In this document: piece by piece, positions 14,608 through 21,234 of the stretch
How positions within the stretch are numbered: position 1 is the first letter of the stretch
Layout: every line of letters starts with the position of its first letter
Origin: a virus
IMG/VR virus record: IMGVR_UViG_3300030103_004682
Location: 1,874 to 34,669 of that record
Direction: 5' to 3' (one strand)
DNA length: 32,796 bases
The notes under the pieces: model-generated
What the model was told of the DNA's origin: nothing
Database searches by the model: none
The model's input: only the letters and a program-made list of their open reading frames with translations
Made by a program: the position numbers and the translations under genes

Positions 14608-16475
14608 TACTTCTTGCCGTCAGGTCGTATGTCGTATCGCAATGCACCCAAACGCCAACCCACTCCTACATTACCGCTATCGCCGTCGTTAGATGCTATA
14701 CGCACAGCAGCTTGTCTGCCTCTTGCTCGCATGTGTTCTTGTTGCGTTGACGGAGTAACCGTTGCGGTATTGTCCGTGGTCAGTGAATCACCGGGGAAGT
14801 TTCTTGTTTTGGTGACTATGTTTACATTAGAACTAGCATCATCGTCTAAAAATTTTATATCGGGTATTAGTCTACGTAAGAAGGCAAAGCTGTCGCCATC
14901 GCCTAAATCAAAATCAGAAGACTCTATAAACACACCCGTCATCTCTGCGCCGTCGTTATCAAAACCTTTTTCTTGTTCGTATAAGTATCCTCCAGAGACA
15001 GCTTGCGGATAACTTTCTATATTTGAGTCTAGCCAAGCAGTTCTGGACAGTTGACCGTAGTACCAAACTTTTTCTAGATAGTTGTAGATAACGTATCTGT
15101 CGACTTCATTAGAACTAGCCGACGGATAGAACCAACCCACTTCAGAGTGTTTGTTGTTAGTGAACGCGTTTATTTTATATGCTTGTCCTTGGTTTATATC
15201 GCTAAACACATAGTTTCTTACGCTGCACGGTAACTGTTGAACACTACCATTGTATAAATAGAAAGCATCGTAACTCATGTAATACACACCGTTAGGTCCA
15301 GTCACAGCTGCTTTCGGACCTATCAGTCCTGTTGATTCGTTTATTAAGTTAAGACCAAAAGTAAACGGCGGTCCTATAAACTGCATACTGTAGACAGACG
15401 TATCGGTAAAGATAACTATCTCCTGTCTTGATTTTACTGCGCCTATAATTAAAGATCCCGAAGACAATCTTAGCTCCCCAGCAGAGTTCGTGGTCCTTGT
15501 TTCAAAGTCCAACGGATTCTCTTGATCGCTAAACGCTATCAACATAGGATCAACCGATCCTGTTCTAACGTTACTAGTGTTAAGTGGATCCGCTCCTAAG
15601 ACTATTAGGTGTCGGTCTGTTTCAGATGTCAAAACTTGTAATGCGGCTGTGGGCACTTGATTAGCTCCGGTAGCGTCAGATAGAGCTGTCGCTCTTGTCC
15701 CTGTGCCGTTGTTCTCTATCCAACGATAAATACCGCCCGCTCTAACGTTAAAGATTAAATCTTCTCCGTAGTTATCGTGAGTGTAAATTCTTAATTGATT
15801 TGCAGCAGACAAAGGCGTAGTCGAGCCCCAACCGCTAGACCCCCAACTGTTTGCTCCCCAACCTGTTGATGATACGTAGGCATCTAGTCCTGTGTTAATT
15901 TGATATGCTCCCACAACAGTGCCTTGTCCATTACCTGTGTCACTGCCGTTTGCAGTTACCGTACTGCCGCTAGTGTCTTTAGCGGTCACTGTGTATGTGT
16001 TACCGTCTGTTACAGAAGCTATTTGATATTCTTGATTGAGAACAGCAGCGGTAATGTTGCCGCCTAACGAAACTGCGCCAGAGAAAGTAACAAAATCATT
16101 TTGTACTGCTCCGTGACTGGTATCGGTAATCGTAAGAGTGGACGAACCGTTTGATGCAGAAAAAGCTATTTCATTGTTGCCTGTAGTATTTCTTATAGGC
16201 GTTACGTCATTAAAAGCATCGTTGTTCTCTACTATGTAATACTTTAAATGCGTGCCCATACCTAAGTATTTAGTACCCGCTAAAGATATAAAATTGTGTA
16301 GTGCTCTAGCTGTGCCTTGATAAGTAGCAGAGAGCAGCTTGGACCAACCGCCAAACTTCTCTGGTCTACCTGCACGGAACCTAACTAAATTACAATCAAA
16401 CCACCCGCCTTCGTTATCATAAGCTGTCCCTTCTCTATTGATTCCGGGGTTGAATGTAGTCTTTTGTAAAGGCAT
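14607..16475 (-). CDS. Tail nozzle / P22 gp10-like stabilisation protein (622 aa)
   Basis: Probable tail nozzle or hub that closes the connector channel, related to P22 gp10 (packaged-DNA stabilisation) and analogous to T7 gp12. The N-terminus is diagnostic: FNPGINREGT, EGGWFDCNLVRFRAGRPEKF and GGWSKL. A beta-rich insert at about residues 104-185 (STLTITDTSHGAVQNDFVTF...) looks like the extra domain often carried by this family. A Trp-Gly-Ser stretch (GWGANSWGSSGWGST, about 205-219) follows. The rest has repeated propeller-blade-like strands (LIVLGADPL, IVIFTDTSVYSMQFIG, YYMSYDAFYLYNG). A Shine-Dalgarno AGAGG lies about nine bases upstream. Confidence 0.85.
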   Translation of the reverse strand: MPLQKTTFNPGINREGTAYDNEGGWFDCNLVRFRAGRPEKFGGWSKLLSATYQGTARALHNFISLAGTKYLGMGTHLKYYIVENNDAFNDVTPIRNTTGNNEIAFSASNGSSTLTITDTSHGAVQNDFVTFSGAVSLGGNITAAVLNQEYQIASVTDGNTYTVTAKDTSGSTVTANGSDTGNGQGTVVGAYQINTGLDAYVSSTGWGANSWGSSGWGSTTPLSAANQLRIYTHDNYGEDLIFNVRAGGIYRWIENNGTGTRATALSDATGANQVPTAALQVLTSETDRHLIVLGADPLNTSNVRTGSVDPMLIAFSDQENPLDFETRTTNSAGELRLSSGSLIIGAVKSRQEIVIFTDTSVYSMQFIGPPFTFGLNLINESTGLIGPKAAVTGPNGVYYMSYDAFYLYNGSVQQLPCSVRNYVFSDINQGQAYKINAFTNNKHSEVGWFYPSASSNEVDRYVIYNYLEKVWYYGQLSRTAWLDSNIESYPQAVSGGYLYEQEKGFDNDGAEMTGVFIESSDFDLGDGDSFAFLRRLIPDIKFLDDDASSNVNIVTKTRNFPGDSLTTDNTATVTPSTQQEHMRARGRQAAVRIASNDGDSGNVGVGWRLGALRYDIRPDGKK

Positions 16476-16487
16476 AAAACGTTCCTC

Positions 16488-16634
16488 TCAACTAAGCAAA
16501 AATAATACCGATAAAATCGTCATTAACAAAACAAGAAACATAATAACTCGTAGTTTTTTGTTTGTAACAAGAACATAAATAAAAAGTACAAAAAAGACTA
16601 TGTTTCGTATCCGCCTTTCTTTGCGCTTACTCAA
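16488..16634 (-). CDS. 48-aa two-helix membrane protein (TTG start)
   Basis: A small gene in what would otherwise be a 230-nt gap. It starts with TTG at 16634 and reads MSKRKERRIRNIVFFVLF, then IYVLVTNKKLRVIMF and LVLLMTILSVLFLLS. That is a basic N-terminus (inside), a first membrane helix (about 12-23), a short basic turn (TNKKLR) and a second membrane helix (about 30-47), i.e. a hairpin topology seen in class II holins. An AGGGG Shine-Dalgarno lies six bases upstream, and the TTG is 1 nt after the stop of the 36-aa gene, which supports coupled translation. The function is unproven; holin or antiholin is a guess. Confidence 0.55.
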   Translation of the reverse strand: MSKRKERRIRNIVFFVLFIYVLVTNKKLRVIMFLVLLMTILSVLFLLS

Positions 16635-16635
16635 C

Positions 16636-16746
16636 TTATGCCCCTAACAAGAAAGCTGGGAAGAAAAATAAAATGCTGACAACAATAATAAAAATTAAAA
16701 TTGTTTTAATCTGTCTTCTTTTGTACTCTTTCCAAGTTTTCATCAT
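16636..16746 (-). CDS. 36-aa single-pass membrane peptide
   Basis: A tiny ORF starting inside the 3' end of the 95-aa gene. The sequence begins MMKTWKEYKRRQIKT and continues ILIFIIVVSILFFFPAFLLG. A basic N-terminus is followed by one strongly hydrophobic helix (about 16-35). An AAAGGA Shine-Dalgarno precedes the tandem ATGs at 16746 and 16743. Its stop lies 1 nt before the TTG of the 48-aa gene. Topology is predicted N-in. No family is recognised. It could be part of the lysis timing system. Confidence 0.6.
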   Translation of the reverse strand: MMKTWKEYKRRQIKTILIFIIVVSILFFFPAFLLGA

Positions 16747-16993
16747 TAGGATCCTTTAGTTTATGCTCCTCTTTAAGTTCTAAAACAGTATTAACTTTCT
16801 GCTGTAATCGTATCATATCTTGATCTAGAAGACGTAGCTGATCGGTGAGTCGTATGATTGTGGCCTTCATTTCTTGCACTGCTGGGTCAATAACGTTGGT
16901 TATGGTCTGCCAGACAAAATACACAAAGTAGCCTAAACCAACCACCATAACCACAGGGAACCCAAAGTCTGCAACTATTTGGACTATATCCAT
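16706..16993 (-). CDS. Membrane-anchored coiled-coil protein (95 aa), paralogue 2
   Basis: N-terminal segment VADFGFPVVMVVGLGYFVYF (about 7-27) predicted to span the membrane, followed by an amphipathic coiled coil (about 36-75; MKATIIRLTDQLRLLDQDMI, LQQKVNTVLEL) and a charged tail. It has the same plan as the upstream 97-aa protein: FGFPV versus LGVPI, then a helix and a coiled coil with DMIR. A tandem duplication is therefore likely. The architecture resembles BhlA/UviB-type holin-like proteins (inference). It starts in a TAATG overlap with the 97-aa gene. Confidence 0.78.
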   Translation of the reverse strand: MDIVQIVADFGFPVVMVVGLGYFVYFVWQTITNVIDPAVQEMKATIIRLTDQLRLLDQDMIRLQQKVNTVLELKEEHKLKDPNDENLERVQKKTD

Positions 16994-17286
16994 TAGTCCC
17001 TCCTTGCGTCTATCTTACCGTCTTCAACAAAGTTCTCTGCCCTAGCTATGCGATTTAAGTCCGGGCTAAGATCAAGAGCGCTAGATACACTGGTATCTAT
17101 ACGAATCATATCGTTGTTCATAATAGAAGCTCTGGTAATTAACATTTGCGTTATGCCTTGTATGGTTTTTATTTCAGCCACCAGCCCGTCCATGAGCTGT
17201 TTCATAACAAGAAAGATAAAGTAAGCCATGACTAGGGCTCCGGCGATAGGCACACCTAATTCTGCAATTAGGTCGAACCACTCCAT
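16993..17286 (-). CDS. Membrane-anchored coiled-coil protein (97 aa), paralogue 1
   Basis: Begins MEWFDLIAELGVPIAGALVM and continues with a hydrophobic helix to about residue 29 (AYFIFLVMK), then a helical region (LVAEIKTIQGITQMLITRAS, NNDMIRIDTSVSSAL) and a polar tail. The plan matches the 95-aa protein immediately downstream. Holin-like proteins of the BhlA/UviB sort have one N-terminal membrane helix plus a cytoplasmic helix, so this is one of the better holin candidates, but no decisive motif is present. The ATG directly follows the stop of the 103-aa gene. Confidence 0.78.
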   Translation of the reverse strand: MEWFDLIAELGVPIAGALVMAYFIFLVMKQLMDGLVAEIKTIQGITQMLITRASIMNNDMIRIDTSVSSALDLSPDLNRIARAENFVEDGKIDARRD

Positions 17287-17598
17287 TTAATCTTCGCCTT
17301 TGAAGTTTTTACTTGAGTTTGACGTACCTGCGTACAAACCAAACCAAGCTGCCCCTGCCCCCACAATGATAGATATAAGTCCGCTCTGTTCTAGAGACGG
17401 ATCTTCTAAGCCCATGAACCACATAGTTGAATAATATAGGAGAAATATGTAGACGCTCAAAAATAGCCTAGGAAAGATCCGCCAAGAATCTATTGCTCTA
17501 GCTAGATGTATCCACTTTTGATACGGGTTAGCCCCTTGATTGTGTGGTGTTACATCAATGTCCAGTTCTAGTTTTTTCTTTATCGGTTCTTGGTTCAT
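17287..17598 (-). CDS. Two-pass membrane protein, holin candidate (103 aa)
   Basis: A polar N-terminus (MNQEPIKKKLELDIDVTPH), an amphipathic stretch (YQKWIHLARAIDSWRIF), then two hydrophobic segments: about 53-73 (RLFLSVYIFLLYYSTMWFMG) and about 80-99 (SGLISIIVGAGAAWFGLYAG). The second, Gly/Ala-rich helix resembles pore-forming holin helices and is similar to proteins I recall at this position in marine podoviruses. The start was set at ATG 17598 (GAGG just upstream, ATGA overlap with the previous gene) rather than the longer reading from 17649, which would run back into that gene. Confidence 0.78.
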   Translation of the reverse strand: MNQEPIKKKLELDIDVTPHNQGANPYQKWIHLARAIDSWRIFPRLFLSVYIFLLYYSTMWFMGLEDPSLEQSGLISIIVGAGAAWFGLYAGTSNSSKNFKGED

Positions 17599-17798
17599 AT
17601 AAACCTCGATAGTATTACCGTACCCACGATAAATGGATACACCGCCCAAAGCATTGTTTCTAAACGATCAAACCTTTTTGATCCCTCTTCTAATCTTTTT
17701 TCTATGTTTTGATAACGAATAGCGCACTCTTTCTCATGCGCCTGTATTTGAGCCAGTGCGTTTTTATTTGACACCGTGTTCTTACCTGACCTGCTCAT
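17595..17798 (-). CDS. Coiled-coil plus C-terminal membrane anchor protein (about 67 aa)
   Basis: A soluble N-terminus, then a coiled-coil region (AQIQAHEKECAIRYQNIEKR, LEEGSKRFDRLETM) and a C-terminal membrane helix (LWAVYPFIVGTVILSRF). This plan matches the XhlA-like family of holin-associated proteins. The start is uncertain: ATG 17798 overlaps the 73-aa gene by 17 nt and has no Shine-Dalgarno. GTG 17774 (59 aa) has AGGTAAG just upstream and would avoid the overlap. The conserved-looking part is downstream of both. Confidence 0.72.
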   Translation of the reverse strand: MSRSGKNTVSNKNALAQIQAHEKECAIRYQNIEKRLEEGSKRFDRLETMLWAVYPFIVGTVILSRFI

Positions 17799-18003
17799 AA
17801 GATTGATTATAGAAAGCCGTGCTCTCAGCACTTAACTTTGAAGAAGACGCTGAAAAAAATATGACGCCTAAGATAAATAAAATGCCGGCAACAGCAAAAG
17901 CCATTTTAAAGAGTTCTTGTCGCTCTGCTTTCTTTCTAGCTTCTATATCAGCTTTACTAGGTCTGCCTCTTCTTGCGTATTTAAAAGGTTTTGCTTTAGC
18001 CAT
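17782..18003 (-). CDS. Small membrane protein with AT-hook-like N-terminus (73 aa)
   Basis: Begins MAKAKPFKYARRGRPSKADI, with a GRP core flanked by basic residues as in AT-hooks. It continues with a charged helix (EARKKAERQELF) and one membrane helix (FKMAFAVAGILFILGVIFF, about 33-51), then a polar tail (SSSKLSAESTAFYNQ). The start was set at ATG 18003, because GAGGAAGAG lies just upstream; a longer reading from 18033 is unlikely. Whether the GRP motif really binds DNA cannot be told from sequence. Confidence 0.75.
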   Translation of the reverse strand: MAKAKPFKYARRGRPSKADIEARKKAERQELFKMAFAVAGILFILGVIFFSASSSKLSAESTAFYNQSYEQVR

Positions 18004-18004
18004 T

Positions 18005-18082
18005 TTACTCTTCCTCATCATATTCTGGATCATAATTAGTTACTTTATTTAAGCCGTCGTAATGTGCGTTTTCGTTTTCCAT
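18005..18082 (-). CDS. 25-aa acidic leader-like peptide
   Basis: A tiny ORF between the 235-aa fibre gene and the 73-aa membrane gene: MENENAHYDGLNKVTNY then DPEYDEEE. The ATG is 1 nt after the fibre stop, and its stop is 1 nt before the next ATG. Its 3' end carries the GAGGAAGAG used as Shine-Dalgarno by the 73-aa gene, so it may serve mainly to couple translation. It is strongly acidic, in contrast to the basic small proteins nearby. There is no Shine-Dalgarno of its own. Confidence 0.45.
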   Translation of the reverse strand: MENENAHYDGLNKVTNYDPEYDEEE

Positions 18083-18083
18083 G

Positions 18084-18791
18084 TTACGTTAAGTTTATAG
18101 TGTAAGTATAAGTTGCGCCAGTCGGCGAGATATATTTAGCGTTAAGAGCCTTACCAATATAACTTGTTGGCAAACCACCGTTAGTATCGTCAAATCCCCA
18201 AGTAAGTTGAAATTGATCGTTATTTGCTGCGGTGGCGTAAGTGCCCTGAGTTCTTTGTGTTGCATCAATTTGATTTGATGTAGTAGAAATAGAACCGCTT
18301 CCTGCGTTTACTAAACCTACTCTACTGGTCACAGCAGCGTCTTCGGTGGCTCCAGTAACCCAACAAGCAAAAGTTTCTGTGCCGCCACCAAACCCAGAAC
18401 ATCCAGCTAAACTAATGGCTAACCCTCTCCCAGCAGCCGTGTTAAACGTAAAAGTAAAACTGCCGGCACTATAACCGCTCAGGGCATCAGAATAATTTCC
18501 AAAGTTTTGTGTGTTGTAGCCGTCTGTTATACGACCAGCTATATATTTTTGTAGTACCGAGCCTCCCATCCAACTTGGATTAAAAGTAACAGTAGCGTAT
18601 TTAGACCTACCATAAAACTGCGACATAGATATTTGCGAACCGCTTGAAACCACTCCGCCTAATTTACGGAAAGCAGCTTCGTTCATGTCTCTAGCTGCTG
18701 TAGCCGAAGCGTCTAGTTCTAAATTAATTGATTGTCCTGCGGTGGATCCACCAAGGGATATAGGACCTGAACTATTAAGTTGGTCGCTCAT
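18084..18791 (-). CDS. Fibre/adhesin-type virion protein (235 aa)
   Basis: The last protein of the fibre operon. The N-terminus SSGPISLGGSTAGQSINLEL and the following AAFRKLGGVVSSGSQISMSQ with FYGRS are patterns I recall at the start of many marine phage adhesin or tail proteins. The C-terminal part is a beta-rich, Gly/Ser/Thr-rich domain (GSFTFTFNTAAGRGLAISL, WGFDDTNGGL). It probably forms a surface-exposed receptor-binding or decoration protein. It begins in a 4-nt overlap with the upstream S74 fibre gene. Confidence 0.75.
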   Translation of the reverse strand: MSDQLNSSGPISLGGSTAGQSINLELDASATAARDMNEAAFRKLGGVVSSGSQISMSQFYGRSKYATVTFNPSWMGGSVLQKYIAGRITDGYNTQNFGNYSDALSGYSAGSFTFTFNTAAGRGLAISLAGCSGFGGGTETFACWVTGATEDAAVTSRVGLVNAGSGSISTTSNQIDATQRTQGTYATAANNDQFQLTWGFDDTNGGLPTSYIGKALNAKYISPTGATYTYTINLT

Positions 18792-19753
18792 TTTTTAAGT
18801 TCTTCTATTTCTGCTTTTAGTTCCTTGATGCCTTCGATTAACAAAGGCACTAGTTGTTCGTATCTGACTGCTTTTGTGCCGTCAGGTCTAGTTGCGCAAG
18901 CCTCTGGCAAAATAGCTTCTATCTCTTGAGCGACTACGCCTACATCAGACTTACGGACAAAGTAATCGTCTTCGCCGCCTCTTTCTTTTACAACTTCATC
19001 TTTCCAATCAAAATTGTAACCAGAGATGGCTTGTATTTTTTCTATTGAGTTTTCTATCGGATTTAAGTTTTCTTTTAAACCTATGTCCGAAGAATAGTAA
19101 GCTGTAATGTTATTAGTGGCTCTTATTTCACCAGTTGTTGCTGAAGCTGTGGTTCCTACCCCAATGCTTTTTGCAAAAGTCACGGCTCCGCCGTCTGCTA
19201 TAGTCATGGCATCATCACCATCTGTGTACTCTATTAAAGGTGTTTTTACGCTTGTTGATGCAATTACAGCATCTGCTGTAAGTGATGATGTTATCGTCAT
19301 GTTAGTAGCTGTTGGTGTTCCGCCTAATGCTACATCTTGAAAAGCATCCACTACAGAGGCACCCGATCCTGCTCCGTCTGAATACACTACTTTAACAGCG
19401 TCCGCAGCTATGGTTACCGTAGTTCCTGATCCTTGTTTAATAATTATGTTTTGCGATCCGCTTGTTGCGTTTTCAATAATCCAAACTTTTGAAACGGTGT
19501 TGGGCCCAAGAGTGATGGTGCAGGCAGAATCTAGTGTGCCTGTATATTTTAAATATAAGGATCTGCCGGGGTCAGTAGCACCATCAGCTATAGTTGTTGT
19601 GTGCGTATCAGCGTTTGTTGTTATGGCTTCTGTGCCGTAGCTAAACGCTTCTGCTATAAGTTCTAAATTAGTGTTGGTAGACGTACCCCAAGTACCTGAC
19701 TCATCACCTGTGGCTATTTCTTTTAGCCTTAAATCATTTACATACGTTGCCAT
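18788..19753 (-). CDS. Tail fibre with C-terminal self-cleaving S74 chaperone (321 aa)
   Basis: The N-terminal part (YVNDLRLKEIATGDESGTWG) matches the start of many marine phage fibre proteins. The middle is beta-rich (LYLKYTGTLDSACTITLGPN). From about residue 216 it is a Peptidase_S74 intramolecular chaperone: YYSSDIGLKENLNPIENS with the Ser222-Lys227 dyad (five residues apart, as in endosialidase tailspikes), then SGYNFDWK, VGVVAQEIEAILPEA, VRYEQLVPLLIEGIKEL and a terminal coiled coil. The chaperone trimerises the fibre, then cleaves itself off. It starts 1 nt after the 304-aa gene. Confidence 0.88.
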   Translation of the reverse strand: MATYVNDLRLKEIATGDESGTWGTSTNTNLELIAEAFSYGTEAITTNADTHTTTIADGATDPGRSLYLKYTGTLDSACTITLGPNTVSKVWIIENATSGSQNIIIKQGSGTTVTIAADAVKVVYSDGAGSGASVVDAFQDVALGGTPTATNMTITSSLTADAVIASTSVKTPLIEYTDGDDAMTIADGGAVTFAKSIGVGTTASATTGEIRATNNITAYYSSDIGLKENLNPIENSIEKIQAISGYNFDWKDEVVKERGGEDDYFVRKSDVGVVAQEIEAILPEACATRPDGTKAVRYEQLVPLLIEGIKELKAEIEELKK

Positions 19754-19754
19754 A

Positions 19755-20669
19755 TCATGCTACCTCTTCCCAAGATGGTGTTTGATTCTCATTTATTTCT
19801 GACCAACTCGGAGTTTGTGTGTCTGTAATATTACTATAATTAGGAGTTTGTGTGGTATCAAATTCAAACCAGACTATAAGATTCTCACCCACTTCCCCTG
19901 TAGCGGATACCCCGGCTAACGAAACGTTTGCATCGGCGTTAGGCGTAACCGTGCCAAGAGCGCTGGTTACTGCTTGACCAGTTAAAGTTAAATTAGCTTT
20001 ACCTGTTACTGTAGGTGTGCCGAGTGCGCTAGTTCCAGCTTGACCTGTTACGTTTACGTTGGCTTCTGCATCTACTCCAACAACAGTTACCGACCCTACA
20101 GAAGCAGTTACCGTAGGTAGAGCGACCACAGCTTGTGCGTTTACGCCCGGAGCAGAGAAAGCCGCTGTAGCGCTTTGTCCTGCTGGCGTGACGTTTGCCT
20201 CTGCATCAGTAGCTACCGTGCCTAAAGCAGAAGTGCCTGCTTGACCTGTAACCGTTACGTTAGCTTCCGCATCGAACGTAGGTGTGCCAACAGCTCCTGT
20301 AACTGCTAGTCCTGCAACCCCGATATCTCCACCGGCTACGATAGCTACACCGCCTAGCGCTGATGTTGCTGACTGGCCAGAAGGCGTGACATTTGCTTCA
20401 GCGTCAGTGGTTACGCTTACCGAACCTACTGAACCTGCAAGACTTGGTAGAGTCGCTACGGCCTGTGCGTTAACACCAACACCAGATACCGCTGACGTGC
20501 CCGCTTGACCGCTTGGCGTTACGTTTGCTTCGGCATTTATCGTTACTGGATCTACTTGTGTAGGATCAGGTAAAAGAGCTTGTGCAGATACGCCTGATAG
20601 ATCTACTTGTACGGGGGTTCCACCTAATGACGCAAAAGGCGACTGGGAAAAGGCGGATATACCAAACAT
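19755..20669 (-). CDS. Beta-repeat adhesin/decoration protein (304 aa)
   Basis: Built almost wholly from about ten imperfect 22-residue repeats (residues about 43-265) with consensus DAEANVTVTGQAGTSALGTV. A C-terminal tail holds three TQTP-aromatic units (TQTPNYSNI, TQTPSWSEI, NQTPSWEEV). The repeats are small, acidic and Thr/Ser/Ala-rich, so a beta-solenoid or fibrous stalk is likely (inference). The same repeat style occurs in short form in the 408-aa protein (GVSATASLGSVSVTG, GLASTSSLGTVSVT). It probably forms an extended fibre or surface-display element. No receptor domain is recognised. Confidence 0.75.
   Translation of the reverse strand: MFGISAFSQSPFASLGGTPVQVDLSGVSAQALLPDPTQVDPVTINAEANVTPSGQAGTSAVSGVGVNAQAVATLPSLAGSVGSVSVTTDAEANVTPSGQSATSALGGVAIVAGGDIGVAGLAVTGAVGTPTFDAEANVTVTGQAGTSALGTVATDAEANVTPAGQSATAAFSAPGVNAQAVVALPTVTASVGSVTVVGVDAEANVNVTGQAGTSALGTPTVTGKANLTLTGQAVTSALGTVTPNADANVSLAGVSATGEVGENLIVWFEFDTTQTPNYSNITDTQTPSWSEINENQTPSWEEVA
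19880..20545 (-). repeat. About ten imperfect 66-nt tandem repeats
   Basis: In-frame repeat array of the 304-aa protein with a unit of 21-23 codons. Two variant types alternate: DAEANV...GQ..TSALG and NAQAV..LP....SVGSV. The array could change in length by recombination without breaking the frame. Confidence 0.8.
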
Positions 20670-20670
20670 G

Positions 20671-20886
20671 TTAGATCTCCGCTACGGCTTTAGGTTCTTC
20701 AGTATTTACAGATGCAGTTAGTTGTTGTTCAAAGACAGATAGTGCTGCGTTCACTACATCTGTTTGACGCATAAGGTCTTCTTTTTTCATGCGTAGTTCT
20801 TGTATCTGACTCAACAAGTATTTTTGTTGATCGTTCAAATCAGCTACTTCGTAGTCTTTATCGTTTATGGTAATCGTGTCTGGCAT
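20671..20886 (-). CDS. Small helical protein, DUF6447-like (71 aa)
   Basis: Starts with a short beta motif (TITINDKDYEVADLNDQQ), followed by a long helix (YLLSQIQELRMKKEDLMRQT, NAALSVFEQQL). This is the pattern I recall for DUF6447, a small protein common among cyanophage and pelagiphage tail genes. It may be a fibre-assembly chaperone or adaptor; its place between the 115-aa and 304-aa genes supports this only by context. It overlaps the 115-aa gene by 1 nt. Confidence 0.7.
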   Translation of the reverse strand: MPDTITINDKDYEVADLNDQQKYLLSQIQELRMKKEDLMRQTDVVNAALSVFEQQLTASVNTEEPKAVAEI

Positions 20887-21233
20887 TAACTACCTATTGT
20901 TTTAGTGACAGATGTAGGTGTAATTTTTGCAGCTATCTCAGCATCAAGACTAGCTTTCTTTGCAGTAACTGTATCAGCTCCTAAAGCTGTTTCAACCCAA
21001 CCTTGCACATCACTTGCTGCTAAATCGGCAAAAGCTTTGAAACTTGATAAATCTGAAGTGTCTACTACTTGACTACCGTAAACTTCCGCAGTCCAGTTGT
21101 TACCGTCTGAGTCTTTATTGGTGTCATCAGTAGCTTTTAATCGCCAATGCACGTTGTACACCACATCGGACTTAGAATCTTTTGTTGGATAAGTGTCTAC
21201 GGTACTTACATCCCATGCGTATGATATTGCCAT
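20886..21233 (-). CDS. Small conserved tail-region protein (115 aa)
   Basis: Begins ISYAWDVSTVDTYPTK with VVYNVHWRLKATDD, then NWTAEVYGSQVVDTSDL, and ends in a helical region (VQGWVETALGADTVTAKKAS). This beta-sandwich-then-helix pattern recurs in marine phages next to fibre genes. No enzymatic motif is seen. It is probably a fibre accessory or assembly protein (context). Confidence 0.7.
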   Translation of the reverse strand: MAISYAWDVSTVDTYPTKDSKSDVVYNVHWRLKATDDTNKDSDGNNWTAEVYGSQVVDTSDLSSFKAFADLAASDVQGWVETALGADTVTAKKASLDAEIAAKITPTSVTKTIGS

Positions 21234-21234
21234 T

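Noticed and set aside
17599-17649. Longer N-terminus for the 103-aa membrane protein
   Set aside because: It would overlap the previous gene by about 50 nt; ATG 17598 has its own GAGG and a standard ATGA overlap.
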